From the NCBI RefSeq assembly GCF_000688475.1, contig NZ_JIAN01000009.1, forward strand, positions 186,001 through 250,000: a DNA stretch of 64,000 nt, read 5' to 3'. The notes under the pieces are model-generated. The model did no database searches and was not told the DNA's origin. It saw only the letters and a list, made by a program, of their open reading frames with translations. A program made the translations under genes and the position numbers. Position 1 is the stretch's first letter. Each line of letters opens with the position of its first letter. This DNA is from Cellulomonas sp. URHE0023. Lineage in GTDB: Bacteria; Actinomycetota; Actinomycetes; Actinomycetales; Cellulomonadaceae. This document shows, one piece after another, positions 17,518-26,802 of this stretch.

Positions 17518-17984
17518 AGGTCGCGCTTCTCGCGGATGGCGCGCGTGGCCTCCATGTTGTCCTGCCTCTCGCGCAGTGCCTGGCGCTTGTCGTACTCGCG
17601 CTTGCCTCGCGCCAGCGCGATCTCGACCTTGGCGCGTCCGTCCAGGAAGTACAGCGACAGGGGAATGATCGTCTGACCCTTCTCGCGGGTCTTGGACTCC
17701 AGGCGGTCGATCTCGTCGCGGTGCAGCAGCAGCTTGCGCTTACGGCGCGGGGCGTGGTTGGTCCACGTGCCCTGGCTGTACTCGGGGATGTGGACGCCCT
17801 CGAGCCACAGCTCGTGGTTGGTCACCTCGCACCAGCCGTCCACGAGCGAGGCGCGCCCCATGCGCAGGGCCTTGACCTCCGTGCCGGCGAGCACCAGCCC
17901 GGCCTCGAACACGTCCTCGATGACGTAGTCGTGGCGGGCCTTGCGGTTCGAGGCGATGAGCTTGCGCCCGGACTCCTTGGCCAC
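17514..17984 (-). CDS. smpB: SsrA-binding protein SmpB
   Basis: A 156-residue RNA-binding protein that carries tmRNA to stalled ribosomes. The family blocks are all present: [22 protein letters not shown] with the following GTEVKALR, then [10 protein letters not shown] and the basic C-terminal tail ([15 protein letters not shown]) that enters the mRNA channel. The GTG at 17984 opens (M)AKESGRKL as in other actinobacteria; the open frame upstream is not coding. It lies downstream of ftsX and the M23 hydrolase gene, the usual actinobacterial order. Its stop overlaps the DUF2207 gene. The tmRNA gene is 10 kb away. Confidence 0.97.
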   Translation of the reverse strand: MAKESGRKLIASNRKARHDYVIEDVFEAGLVLAGTEVKALRMGRASLVDGWCEVTNHELWLEGVHIPEYSQGTWTNHAPRRKRKLLLHRDEIDRLESKTREKGQTIIPLSLYFLDGRAKVEIALARGKREYDKRQALRERQDNMEATRAIREKRDL

Positions 17985-18042
17985 CGTCGTCGAACCCCGT
18001 TCCTTGCGTCTGCACAGGCACGCGTTGTGCCGCCGACCGAGC

Positions 18043-18759
18043 CTACCTGTGCGGGGCCAGCGGATTGAGGCGCCCCCACAGCGTGGCGACACCGATCGAC
18101 GCCCCCAGCAGCGCAGCGCTGCCGACCACGTCGAGCACGTAGTGGTTGCCGGTGGTGAACACGACTGCGGTCATCAGGAGCGGGAACAGCCACGCGAGCA
18201 GCGCCAGGCGCGGGTGGGCGGGCCGCAGCGCGAGCCAGACCGCGTACGCGCACCACGCGGACAGCGCCACGTGGTTGCTGGGCATCGCGGTGTAGCCGCT
18301 CGACGCGGGGCGGTCGACGAGGTCGTGCTCGGCGACGATGTCGACCACCCCGGGCAGGGAGAAGCGCGGCGGCGACATCGGCATCGCCCAGTACACGGGC
18401 AGGATCAGGACGAGCATCGCCACGAGCGTGCGACGAACCACCAGGTAGACCTCGGCGTGCCGCACGTACACCCACACGAGCACCCCGACGATCGCGAGGT
18501 AGTACGAGCGGTAGACCAGCACCGCGACCGTGATCAGGACCGGCTGCCCGGCGAGCCACCCGTTGAGCGCCAGCTCGATGTCCAGCCCGAGGGCACGCTC
18601 GATGGTCTGCAGCGTGCGCGCGTGGATCCCGGCGGCGGACAGGTCATGGCCCGTTGCCGCGTGCAACCGCGTGAAGACCACGAACACGAGGAGGAGCAGG
18701 ACCGCCTCGGCGAGCACGCCGGGACGCCGGAGCGCTCCCCCAGCCGGCGGCGTGGCCAC
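18043..18759 (-). CDS. PAP2-type membrane phosphatase / inositolphosphotransferase
   Basis: A 238-residue membrane protein with about six hydrophobic segments. The conserved catalytic parts of the PAP2 family are visible: [10 protein letters not shown] (phosphatase motif 2, His) and [11 protein letters not shown] (motif 3, His and Asp). The motif 1 lysine/arginine is less clear. It probably removes or transfers a phosphate-containing head group on a lipid. The start is a GTG at 18759. It lies between the M23 hydrolase and smpB on the same strand, with a 31-base gap upstream, so it is probably in the same operon. Confidence 0.82.
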   Translation of the reverse strand: MATPPAGGALRRPGVLAEAVLLLLVFVVFTRLHAATGHDLSAAGIHARTLQTIERALGLDIELALNGWLAGQPVLITVAVLVYRSYYLAIVGVLVWVYVRHAEVYLVVRRTLVAMLVLILPVYWAMPMSPPRFSLPGVVDIVAEHDLVDRPASSGYTAMPSNHVALSAWCAYAVWLALRPAHPRLALLAWLFPLLMTAVVFTTGNHYVLDVVGSAALLGASIGVATLWGRLNPLAPHR

Positions 18760-18790
18760 ACGGTCACGCTAGTGGACCAGCGGGCTGCGA

Positions 18791-20095
18791 TCAGATGCCG
18801 AGCAGCGGCCGCGGGTTGGTCGTCGCGCCGTTCACGTACACCTCGAAGTGCAGGTGGCACGCTGCGGACGTCCCGGTGTTGCCCGAGCGCCCGATCAGCT
18901 GCCCCTGCTCGACGTGCTGCCCGGAGCCGACCGCGAAGCTCGTCAGGTGGTTGTAGCTCGCGGACAGCGCGTTGCCGTTCACGAAGCCGCTGTCGATCAT
19001 CACCTGGTTGCCGAACCCGAAGCGCTGCTTGGCCCAGGTGACCGTCCCTGCCCGACCGGCATAGACGGGCGTGTTGCAGTACGTGCGCAGGTCGATGCCC
19101 GCGTGCAGCCGCACGTAGTGGAGCGTCGGGTGCATGCGCATCCCGTACTCGGACGTCACGTAGATCGGGCTGATGCTCGTGGGGTTGGCAAACAGCGCCG
19201 TGCCGATCGGGCCCGCCGGACCATGCGGGTTCCCCGCGGCCGCATCCCGGGCCTTCTGCTCCGCGATCGCCGCGACCAGCTCGTTCTGGACGGCCGCCGC
19301 CTCGGCGTCCGCCGCGGCGAGCTGGGCCTCGAGCGCCGCCTTCTGCGCGTCGAGCTGCTGCTGCTGGCTGACCTGCTGGGCCAGGAGGTCGTCGAGCGAC
19401 TGCTTGGCCGCGGTCGCCGCCGCCTTCGCCGCGTCCGCCTCGACCACCTTCTGGTCGGCGTCGGCCTTGAGCTGCGTGATCTTGTCCTTCACGGCCGTCA
19501 GCCGCGCCTCGGCGTTCTTGTTGAGCGCGTCGCTGGCCCGGAGCGCATCGAGGAGCTGACCCTGCGTGCGCAGCGCCGTCGAGAGGAGGCCGTACCGCTC
19601 CGCGAAGTCCGTCGCGCTCTGCGAGTCGAGCACCACGTCGATACCCGAGACGCTCCCGCCGCCGCCCTTGTACGCCTCGCGCGCCATCTGCCCGATCGCC
19701 GCCCGGATCGCGTCCGCGTTCGCCGCGTCCGTCGTGATCGTCGTCGCGATCGTCGTCTGCTGGTCCTCCGCGTCCTTCAGGCGTGCGGCGATGATGGCCG
19801 CCTCACGCTGCGCCTTCTCCAGCTCAGCCCGCGCAGCATCCACCGCCGCCTGGGCGGGGACGATCTTGGCCTGCGTGTCGGCGAGCTGCAGTGCGAGCGC
19901 CTGCAGGCTCGCGTCGGCACCCTCCATCGCGGCCTCAAGGTCGTCCCGCGCCTTCGCGACGGCAGCCTTGTGGGCCTCGGCCGCCTTGCGGCGGTCGTCG
20001 ATCTTGTCCGCGGAGGCCGGCCCGGCGGGCCCGGCGAACACTGCCGAGACCACCAGGGCGACGATCGCGACGACCGAGATCCGGTTGACCCTCAC
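18791..20095 (-). CDS. Secreted M23 peptidoglycan hydrolase with coiled coil (FtsEX-linked)
   Basis: A 434-residue EnvC/NlpD-like protein. A signal peptide ends at ASA (residue 29). Residues about 30-250 form a long coiled coil rich in Ala, Gln, Glu and Lys. The M23 LytM domain fills the last 110 residues with the zinc ligands in LHAGIDLR (His, Asp) and HLHFE (His, near 413), so it should be active. The GTG start at 20095 lies one base past the ftsX stop. In bacteria FtsEX uses ATP to activate such coiled-coil hydrolases or their partners across the membrane. The direct neighbourhood suggests this enzyme is the FtsEX client at the septum; that role is inferred. Confidence 0.93.
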   Translation of the reverse strand: MRVNRISVVAIVALVVSAVFAGPAGPASADKIDDRRKAAEAHKAAVAKARDDLEAAMEGADASLQALALQLADTQAKIVPAQAAVDAARAELEKAQREAAIIAARLKDAEDQQTTIATTITTDAANADAIRAAIGQMAREAYKGGGGSVSGIDVVLDSQSATDFAERYGLLSTALRTQGQLLDALRASDALNKNAEARLTAVKDKITQLKADADQKVVEADAAKAAATAAKQSLDDLLAQQVSQQQQLDAQKAALEAQLAAADAEAAAVQNELVAAIAEQKARDAAAGNPHGPAGPIGTALFANPTSISPIYVTSEYGMRMHPTLHYVRLHAGIDLRTYCNTPVYAGRAGTVTWAKQRFGFGNQVMIDSGFVNGNALSASYNHLTSFAVGSGQHVEQGQLIGRSGNTGTSAACHLHFEVYVNGATTNPRPLLGI

Positions 20096-20096
20096 A

Positions 20097-21011
20097 TCAC
20101 ACCTTGGTGTAGCGCGAGAGGGTGACCAGCGACGAGATCGCTGCGAGCAGGATGGCGATGACGATGAGGATCGGCGCCACCGTGAGCACGTCGGCGGTGT
20201 CGACGTACGGGATCCAGTTCACCGACTCCGAGAGCCAGTCACTGACCAGGTACTCGACACCGATCCAGAGCCCGCCCACGGCGAGCAGCGCACCGACCGT
20301 CGCGGCGATCGCACCCTCGAGCATGAACGGCAGCTGGATGAAGAACGTCGAGGCGCCGACGAGACGCATGATCCCGGTCTCGCGGCGGCGGCTGAGCGCC
20401 GACAGGCGGATCGTCGTGGTGATCAGCAGCACCGCCGCCAGCAGCATCACCGCCGCCAGACCACCCGCGAGCAGCGTCGCGTGGTTGAGCACCGAGAACA
20501 GCTTGTCGAACAGGCGCTGCTGGTCCTGGACGTCCTCGACGCCCGCGCGCCCCGACACCACGTCCGCCACCAGCTGGTACTTCTGCGGGTCCGTCAGCTT
20601 GATGCGGAACGACGAGTTCATGTCGTCCACGGTCACCGCGGCCGTCCACGCCTGGTCCTTGAACTGCTTCTGGAACGCCGTGAAGGCGTCCTCCTTGGAC
20701 TCGGTGTAGATCTTCTCGACGTAGGGCTTGATCTCCGGCGATGCCAGGGCCGCCTCGATGTCCGCGCGCTGGTCCTCGGACACCTCGCCGCTGGCACACG
20801 TCGGCGCCGACGAGTTCTGCGGGCACAGGAAGACCGAGACCTCGACCTTGTCGTACCAGTCGTCCTTCATCTTGCCGATCTGGATCTGCAGCAGAGCGGC
20901 CGACCCGACGAACGTGAGCGACACGAACGTCACCAGGACCACCGAGATGGTCATGGACAGGTTGCGACGAAGACCGAGGCCGATCTCGGAGAGGATGAAC
21001 TGGAGGCGCAT
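20097..21011 (-). CDS. ftsX: Cell division protein FtsX
   Basis: The membrane subunit of the FtsEX complex, 304 residues. Its first membrane segment is at about residues 20-42. A large extracellular domain follows (45-170) and carries two cysteines (FLCPQNSSAPTC), a common feature of actinobacterial FtsX. Three membrane segments lie in the C-terminal half, with the conserved cytoplasmic loop RLSALSRRRETGIMRLVGAS that contacts FtsE. The ATG shares one base with the ftsE stop (TGATG), so the two are coupled. Confidence 0.97.
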   Translation of the reverse strand: MRLQFILSEIGLGLRRNLSMTISVVLVTFVSLTFVGSAALLQIQIGKMKDDWYDKVEVSVFLCPQNSSAPTCASGEVSEDQRADIEAALASPEIKPYVEKIYTESKEDAFTAFQKQFKDQAWTAAVTVDDMNSSFRIKLTDPQKYQLVADVVSGRAGVEDVQDQQRLFDKLFSVLNHATLLAGGLAAVMLLAAVLLITTTIRLSALSRRRETGIMRLVGASTFFIQLPFMLEGAIAATVGALLAVGGLWIGVEYLVSDWLSESVNWIPYVDTADVLTVAPILIVIAILLAAISSLVTLSRYTKV

Positions 21012-21700
21012 CAGCGGTCCGACCCGTAGACGCCGCGCGACTGGTCGCGGACGAGCTCACCGGTGGACAGCTCGATGACGCGCTTGCGCATCTGGTCCAC
21101 GATCTCGTCGTCGTGCGTCGCCATCACGACCGTGGTGCCCGTGCGGTTGATCCGGTCGAGCAGGCGCATGATCCCCAGGCTGGTGGTCGGGTCGAGGTTT
21201 CCCGTCGGCTCGTCGCACAGCAGGATGTTGGGCCGGTTGACGAACGCGCGCGCGATCGCGACGCGCTGCTGCTCACCACCGGACAGCTCGTGCGGGCGAC
21301 GCTTCTCCTTGCCGGCCAGGCCGACCATCTCGAGCGTGTCCGGCACCGTCGTCAGGATGTGGTGCCGCGGTTTGCCGATGACCTGCAGCGCGAACGCCAC
21401 GTTCTCGAACACCGTCTTGTTCGGCAGCAGGCGGAAGTCCTGGAACACCGCACCGATCTGGCGGCGCAGCTGCGGGACCTTCCACGACGACAGCGTGCCG
21501 AGCTCCTTGCCCGCGACGAAGACCCGCCCCGCCGAGGCGCGCTCTTCACGCAGCACCAGGCGCAGGAAGGTCGACTTGCCGGAGCCCGAAGCGCCGACGA
21601 GGAAGACGAACTCCCCGCGCTCGACGTCCAAGGAGACGCGGTCGAGGGCGGGTCGCGCGCCTCGCGCGTACACCTTGGTGACGTTCTCTAGTCTGATCAC
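21011..21700 (-). CDS. ftsE: Cell division ATP-binding protein FtsE
   Basis: The ABC ATPase of FtsEX, 229 residues. Walker A is GASGSGKST (near 36), the signature motif [14 protein letters not shown] (near 139), and Walker [12 protein letters not shown] (near 161), with the switch His in ATHD. It powers FtsX-dependent control of septal peptidoglycan hydrolysis. In most actinobacteria prfB lies directly upstream; here a ROK-sugar ABC module separates them. A 153-base gap upstream must hold its own promoter. Confidence 0.97.
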   Translation of the reverse strand: MIRLENVTKVYARGARPALDRVSLDVERGEFVFLVGASGSGKSTFLRLVLREERASAGRVFVAGKELGTLSSWKVPQLRRQIGAVFQDFRLLPNKTVFENVAFALQVIGKPRHHILTTVPDTLEMVGLAGKEKRRPHELSGGEQQRVAIARAFVNRPNILLCDEPTGNLDPTTSLGIMRLLDRINRTGTTVVMATHDDEIVDQMRKRVIELSTGELVRDQSRGVYGSDR

Positions 21701-21853
21701 GGTGCTCGTGGCCAGTGTTCGGGGACGACGGAGGGGTCAAGCGCTGGCCTTGTCGAGAGTAGGCAGCGACAGGCGCACCAGCCGGTGGTGACACGCCGAC
21801 CAGTGCCTGTGAGAACCGGACACCGGGGCGAAATGCCCCAACTGTGGCCGTCG

Positions 21854-23131
21854 TCAGCTGCCGACGGCCCGGATCTGGTGCACCTCGCCCAGCTCCGTCG
21901 CGGTCGCGTCGGGCTGCTCGCGGAGTGCCTCGAGGGCACCCGCAGGGTCCTCCAGGACGTCCGCGAAGCCGACCTCGGCCGCGCCGACGAGCTGTGCGTC
22001 CGGACCGAGGTCCGAGCGGACCACGAGAGCCTGCTCGCGGTTGGGCCCGAGCGTTCGGGCGTACGACTGGACCAGCGTCGGCTCCATCGTCGGGTAGAGC
22101 GCACCGAGGGTTCCACCCAGCACGACGACCCGCGGGTTGAACAGGTTGACCAGGCTGGCGAGCCCGAGGCCGACCCACTCCCCCGTCTTGCGCACGCCCG
22201 CGATCGCGCGACGGTTGCCGATCGCGACGTCGCTGACCACGTCCTCGATGTCGGACTCGCGCGGGTCGCGACCGACCGAGCGGATGATCGCGGCGTCGCC
22301 GATCTCGGCCTCCCAGCACCCGCGCGCACCGCACGAGCACACGCGACCGCCCGGCTTCACGAGCAGGTGCCCGACCTCTCCGGCGTAGCCGCCGGAGCCC
22401 TTGAGCAACTCACCGTCGACCACGACACCGCCGCCGACGCCCGCTTCGCCACGCACGTAGAGCACGTCCTGCGAGCCGCGGGCCGCGCCGCGCAGGTACT
22501 CGGCGACCACGCCCAGGTCGCCGTCGTTGCCGATCGTGATCGGGAACTCGTCGCCCGTCGCCTCCCGGAGGAGCTCCGCGAGGTGCACCTCGTACCAGGC
22601 CAGCGGGGGTGAGCGGCGCACGAGCCCGTCAGGCTGACGCACGCTGCCGGGCACGGAGACCACCAGCCCCAGGCACATCGAGCCCGGGGTGGCCTTCGCC
22701 TGCATCTCCGTGGCGAGCGTCGCGATCAGGCTCACGACCCCCGACACGTCGTGCGGGGACGTGCTGTGCAGCCGCCGACGGACCTGCAGCAGGTAGCCGC
22801 CCAGGCCGACGCGCGCGGCGCCCACGCTCGACGCCGTGACGTCGAACGCGAGCACGTGAACACTGGTGCTGACCGGCTCGACGACGTTCGACGGCCGGCC
22901 CTTGCCCCGCACGACGCCGGGTCGCTCACGCACCAGCCCGAGCTTGACGAGCTCAGACGTGAGCGACCCGACGGTCGAGCGGTTGAACCCTGTGCTGGCC
23001 ACCAGGTCCGACCGGGTGGCCGGTCCGTGGAAGTGCAGCAGCCGCAGGACGGCCGAGAGGTTGGCCCGCCGGACATCGTCCTGCGCGGAGGCATCGGCTC
23101 GCCGCACGGGCGGACCAGCACCTAGCCGCAC
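21854..23131 (-). CDS. ROK family transcriptional regulator
   Basis: A 425-residue regulator. An N-terminal winged helix (about residues 20-80, ATRSDLVASTGFNRSTVGSLTSELV) is followed by a ROK sugar-kinase-like domain. The ROK zinc motif CSCGARGCWE is intact near residue 270. A loop GEAGVGGGVVVDG fits the ligand site. Proteins of this kind repress sugar-uptake genes until a sugar binds. It lies 27 bases downstream of the sugar ABC permease gene on the same strand, so it probably regulates that operon. A strong palindrome upstream of the operon is the likely target. Confidence 0.9.
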   Translation of the reverse strand: MRLGAGPPVRRADASAQDDVRRANLSAVLRLLHFHGPATRSDLVASTGFNRSTVGSLTSELVKLGLVRERPGVVRGKGRPSNVVEPVSTSVHVLAFDVTASSVGAARVGLGGYLLQVRRRLHSTSPHDVSGVVSLIATLATEMQAKATPGSMCLGLVVSVPGSVRQPDGLVRRSPPLAWYEVHLAELLREATGDEFPITIGNDGDLGVVAEYLRGAARGSQDVLYVRGEAGVGGGVVVDGELLKGSGGYAGEVGHLLVKPGGRVCSCGARGCWEAEIGDAAIIRSVGRDPRESDIEDVVSDVAIGNRRAIAGVRKTGEWVGLGLASLVNLFNPRVVVLGGTLGALYPTMEPTLVQSYARTLGPNREQALVVRSDLGPDAQLVGAAEVGFADVLEDPAGALEALREQPDATATELGEVHQIRAVGS

Positions 23132-23158
23132 GAGTGCCTCCCCCTGCTGTCAGTACCT

Positions 23159-24454
23159 CTAGCCTCTACCCGTCGACCGAGCCTGTCGCCGGGAGATCGC
23201 GTCCACCGCGGCGGCAGCCGCGAGCACGGCACCAGTGACAACGTACTTGACGCCCGAGGAGTACCCGAGCAGTGCCATCCCGTTGTCGATGACCGCGATG
23301 ACCGCGGCACCGATGAGGGCGTCGATGATCCGGCCCTTGCCACCGAACAACGAGGTCCCGCCGATCACGGCCGCTCCGACCGCGTACAGCAGGACGTTCG
23401 AGCCACCGGCGTTCGGGTCCACCGAGGTGGCACGCGAGGCCGCGAAGATGCCGGCGATCGCGGCCAGCACCGAGCAGATCATGAAGCAGGCCATCCGCAC
23501 ACGGGCGACCTTGATACCCGCACGGCGCGTCGCCTCGGCGTTGCCACCGACTGCGTAGATGTGCCGGCCGAACGCGGTGCGCGTGAGCACGAAGCCGAGC
23601 ACCAGCGCGAGCGTGACGATCACCGGGACGACGATCGGGACGCCGATGATCGAGGTGCGCAGCGGGTTGTTGCTCCGCTCCTGGTTCAGGATCGCGACCA
23701 TGCCGAGCACCAGCAGACCGAGGGCGGAGATCTTGATGGCGATCACGCCGACCGGCGGGGCGAGCAGGCCGCGTCGGCGACGCAGCTGCCAGGTGCGCAG
23801 GCTCGACACGCCGTACGCGACGACGGCCAGGATCCCGATCGCCCAGCCGAGCAGCGGCGGGACGTTCTTGTTCTGGATCGCGACGATCACCGGGTCCGTG
23901 ATCGAGATGTTGCCGCCCGTGCCGATGATCAGGAGCACGACACCTTGCAGGGCCAGGAACATCGCCAGGGTGACGATGAACGACGGGATGCCGAGCCGGG
24001 CGACGAGCGTGCCGTTGACCAGGCCGACCACCAGACCGGCGACGATCGCACCGCCGACGGACACGTACCAGGGGGCCCCCTGCTTGGTCAGCAGGGTGGC
24101 CAGCACGGCGCCGGCGACCCCGGACGTGAAGCCGGCCGACAGGTCGATCTCGCCCAGCAGGAGGACGAAGACCAGGCCCATGGCGATGGTCGCGACGACG
24201 GCACCCTGCTGGAACAGGTTGGCGATGTTCAGCGTCGACGGGAACGTGTTCGGCTTCATGATGACGAAGATCGCGAGGAGCACGAGCAGCGCGAGGATGG
24301 CCGGCAGCGACCCCATGTCACCGCCGCGCACCTTGCTCACGTAGTTGTTGACGGCCTCGCCGAACGTCGGCTGCTCCACCGAGCCGGCCAGGAGCGACGG
24401 CGCGGCGTCGTTGCGGTCGCTGCGCTCGCTGCGGGAGACAGTGGGGGTGCTCAT
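23159..24454 (-). CDS. Sugar ABC transporter permease (XylH/RbsC-like)
   Basis: A 431-residue integral membrane protein with about ten or more hydrophobic segments between residues 45 and 415. Family hallmarks are GEIDLSAGFTSGVAGAV and VGGNAEATRRAGIKVARV, the latter being the loop that meets the ATPase, and the later GGTSLFGGKGR. It forms the channel for a monosaccharide, possibly xylose or arabinose. The ATG at 24454 overlaps the ATPase stop (ATGA). It is part of the binding protein - ATPase - permease - ROK order. Confidence 0.92.
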   Translation of the reverse strand: MSTPTVSRSERSDRNDAAPSLLAGSVEQPTFGEAVNNYVSKVRGGDMGSLPAILALLVLLAIFVIMKPNTFPSTLNIANLFQQGAVVATIAMGLVFVLLLGEIDLSAGFTSGVAGAVLATLLTKQGAPWYVSVGGAIVAGLVVGLVNGTLVARLGIPSFIVTLAMFLALQGVVLLIIGTGGNISITDPVIVAIQNKNVPPLLGWAIGILAVVAYGVSSLRTWQLRRRRGLLAPPVGVIAIKISALGLLVLGMVAILNQERSNNPLRTSIIGVPIVVPVIVTLALVLGFVLTRTAFGRHIYAVGGNAEATRRAGIKVARVRMACFMICSVLAAIAGIFAASRATSVDPNAGGSNVLLYAVGAAVIGGTSLFGGKGRIIDALIGAAVIAVIDNGMALLGYSSGVKYVVTGAVLAAAAAVDAISRRQARSTGRG

Positions 24455-25299
24455 GCGGGGGTGCTCCCGTTCGGTGCGTCGATGGTGGTCGAGGTCGTCG
24501 CAGCGGAGGCGCCCGCGACCGCCGGCGCGAGGGCGGCCGAGCCACTGGTGATGAGCTCGATGATCTCGCTGCGCGACGTGTCCTTGGCGCGCACCTGCGC
24601 GGCCGTCTGGCCCAGGTAGAGGACGTTGACGGAGTCCGCGACCTCGAGGACCTCGTTCATGTTGTGCGACACCAGCACCACGGCGAGGCCGGCGTCAGCC
24701 AGCCGACGGACCAGCTGCAGGACCTGCTCGGTCTGCGCGACACCGAGGGCGGCGGTGGGCTCGTCGAGGATGACGAGCTTGGAGTTCCACAGGACCGCTC
24801 GCGCGATGGCGACGGTCTGCCGCTGGCCGCCGGACAGGCTCGCGACGTGCTGGCGGATGGACCGGACGGTGCGGACGGACAGCGATGCGAGGACCTCGGC
24901 TGCGCGAGTCTCCATGGCCGACTCGTCCAGGCGGAAGCCCTTCTTGATCTCCCGCCCGAGGAACATGTTGTGCACGATGTCGAGGTTGTCGCAGAGCGCC
25001 AGGTCCTGGTAGACGACCTCGATCCCGAGCGCGCTCGAGTCGACCGGCGACGCGATGTGCGTCGGCTTGCCCTCGAAGAAGACTTCGCCCGCGTCGAACG
25101 GGAAGATCCCGGCGATCCCCTTGATCATGGTCGACTTGCCGGCGCCGTTGTCGCCGACGAGTGCCGTGACCTCACCGGCTCGGGCGACCAGGTCGACACC
25201 TCGCAGCGCGTGCACCGCGCCGAAGTTCTTGCGGCCGCCACGCACCTCCAGCGTCGGGGGCGGGGCCAGGTCGGGTGCGGCATGCGCTGCTTGGGTCAT
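24451..25299 (-). CDS. Sugar ABC transporter ATP-binding protein, single-domain
   Basis: A 282-residue ATPase that drives sugar import. Walker A is GDNGAGKST, the signature motif LSGGQRQTVAIARA, Walker B LVILDEPTAALG, with the switch His in VSHN. Unlike RbsA/XylG proteins of about 500 residues with two ABC domains, this one has a single domain, as in GguA-short and FrcA-like systems, and must act as a homodimer. The ATG at 25299 opens MTQAAHAAPD. It overlaps the permease gene by 4 bases. The short Ala/Pro/Ser/Thr-rich C-terminal tail is unremarkable. Confidence 0.92.
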   Translation of the reverse strand: MTQAAHAAPDLAPPPTLEVRGGRKNFGAVHALRGVDLVARAGEVTALVGDNGAGKSTMIKGIAGIFPFDAGEVFFEGKPTHIASPVDSSALGIEVVYQDLALCDNLDIVHNMFLGREIKKGFRLDESAMETRAAEVLASLSVRTVRSIRQHVASLSGGQRQTVAIARAVLWNSKLVILDEPTAALGVAQTEQVLQLVRRLADAGLAVVLVSHNMNEVLEVADSVNVLYLGQTAAQVRAKDTSRSEIIELITSGSAALAPAVAGASAATTSTTIDAPNGSTPA

Positions 25300-25407
25300 C
25301 GTCCACCTCGTCGTGTCACTCGGTTCACCCCGCACCGTCGCGGGTCTGTGCGGTCGTGCAGGCACCAGGCCGGGGCCGGTCGCTCACGCGGCCGGCCCCG
25401 CCTGTGC

Positions 25408-25437
25408 GCCGGGGTGGCCAGCATCGGCCACCCCGGC
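25408..25437 (-). terminator. Intra-operon hairpin after the sugar-binding protein gene
   Basis: A perfect 12-bp stem, GCCGGGGTGGCC / GGCCACCCCGGC, closes a 6-base loop, starting 7 bases past the binding-protein stop. There is no T-run. It lies in the 145-base gap before the ATPase gene. Such hairpins usually protect the 3' end of binding-protein mRNA or partly stop transcription, giving more binding protein than transporter. Confidence 0.75.
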
Positions 25438-25444
25438 TCCGTGC

Positions 25445-26569
25445 TCAGGAGATGCCGGCCTCGGTGCACTTCTCGGCGTAGTCCGCCGTGCAGACCTTCT
25501 CCTTGGTGGTGTAGCCGTCAGCGATGACGTCCTTCACGTTGTCGAAGTAGATGGCCTGCGGGTCCAGCAGGACCGCGGCAACCTTCTTCTTCGACTCGCT
25601 GTCCTCGACGTCGCCCGTGGCGAGGCTCGAGGTGTCTTCACCCTTCGCGGCCGCGACGGCGAGCGCGCTGGCGGCGTCGGCCTCCTTCTTGACGGCCTTG
25701 TAGACGGTCATGCACTGGTCGCCCGCAAGGATGTTCTGCAGGCCCTGGTCCGTCGCATCCTGACCGGTCACCGGGACCGTGCCGTTGGCGCCGTTCTTCT
25801 TCAGGATGGCGATCGCGGCGTTGCCGAGACCGTCGTTGGCCGCGAGGACACCGTCGATCTTGCCGCCGGTCTCCGTGTACATCTGCTCGAAGATCGTGCC
25901 CGCCTGCTGGTTGTCCCAGTCGGGAACGGCCTGGTCGGCGACGCGCGTGTACTCGCCACCGTCCTCCTTGGCCTTGAGGGCCTTCTCGGCACCGGCCTTG
26001 AACAGCGTCGCGTTGTTGTCGGTCGGCGAGCCGTTCAGGTAGGCGATGTTCGCCGTCGACTTGCCGGCGTCGGTGAGGCACTTCTCGAGGCCCTCACCCT
26101 GGAGCTCGCCGACCTTGGTGTTGTCGAAGGAGACGTAGAAGTCCGCCCCGCCGCCCAGCGTGAGCCGGTCGTAGTCGATCGTCGCGATGCCCTGGGCCTG
26201 TGCCTTCTGCAGCACAGCCTTGCCGGAGCCCGAGTCCAGGTTGACGATCATGAGGACGTTGACGCCCTCGGTGATCATGCCGTCGGCGATCGTCTGGAAC
26301 TGGGCCTTGTCGCCCTGCGCGTTCTGGATGTCGTAGTCCACGCCGGCAGCCTTGAAGGCTTCCTCGAGGTACTTCGCGTCCGCAGTCTCCCACCGGGCCG
26401 AAGACTTGGTGTCAGGCAGGATCACGCCAACCTTCGGCTTGGCTCCCGCGTCGCTCGAACCACTGCTTGCCGTGTCGTTGCTGCTCGGCTCGTCGCTGCT
26501 GCCACAACCGGCCAGCAGGAGTCCGGTGGCCATCACGGCCGCCGACGCCAGGATCATGCTCCGTCGCAT
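25445..26569 (-). CDS. Sugar-binding lipoprotein of ABC transporter (XylF/ChvE-like)
   Basis: A 374-residue surface lipoprotein that captures a monosaccharide for import. The lipobox LLLAGC places the lipid on C22, followed by a Ser-rich linker. The mature part has the two-lobed periplasmic binding protein fold: KVGVILPDTKSSARWE, IVNLDSGSGKAV, TIDYDRLTLGG and GVLAANDGLGNAAI are family blocks of the XylF/ChvE branch. The exact sugar cannot be read from the sequence; xylose, arabinose or glucose are possible. It is the first gene of the operon and a palindrome lies 67-87 bases upstream. Confidence 0.9.
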   Translation of the reverse strand: MRRSMILASAAVMATGLLLAGCGSSDEPSSNDTASSGSSDAGAKPKVGVILPDTKSSARWETADAKYLEEAFKAAGVDYDIQNAQGDKAQFQTIADGMITEGVNVLMIVNLDSGSGKAVLQKAQAQGIATIDYDRLTLGGGADFYVSFDNTKVGELQGEGLEKCLTDAGKSTANIAYLNGSPTDNNATLFKAGAEKALKAKEDGGEYTRVADQAVPDWDNQQAGTIFEQMYTETGGKIDGVLAANDGLGNAAIAILKKNGANGTVPVTGQDATDQGLQNILAGDQCMTVYKAVKKEADAASALAVAAAKGEDTSSLATGDVEDSESKKKVAAVLLDPQAIYFDNVKDVIADGYTTKEKVCTADYAEKCTEAGIS

Positions 26570-26635
26570 TGTGCTCCCTCTCGTGACGACGCTCCGTTGC
26601 GCTCGTCTCCACCCGGCGCTTACGGGCGCTCGGAC

Positions 26636-26656
26636 TATGTTGCGGGCGACAACATA
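26636..26656. promoter_or_regulatory. Palindromic operator upstream of the sugar ABC operon
   Basis: Perfect 7-bp arms TATGTTG / CAACATA flank a 7-base spacer (CGGGCGA). It lies 67-87 bases before the start of the binding-protein gene. It fits a ROK repressor site, and a ROK gene ends this operon. A weaker relative, TGTT-N8-CAACA, lies near 26771-26787. Confidence 0.65.
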
Positions 26657-26676
26657 TGACCGGCGCGCGATCTGTC

Positions 26677-26718
26677 ACAAGGTCAGAAAGGTCTTTCGTG
26701 GTCAAACCGTGACCTTGT
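26677..26718. promoter_or_regulatory. Second inverted repeat in the same leader
   Basis: Arms ACAAGGTCA (26677-26685) and TGACCTTGT (26710-26718) are perfect over 9 bp with a 24-base interval that contains further GGTC copies. It lies between prfB and the sugar operon, upstream of the ROK-type site. It could bind a second, perhaps global, regulator. Confidence 0.4.
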
Positions 26719-26802
26719 CACTCTTCCGTGACCGGCCGGGCGGCGGGTTGTGTGCGCCGCTGCGCGACAATGTTCGATCCGGCAACAATCAGGTCTCGGC
26801 GG

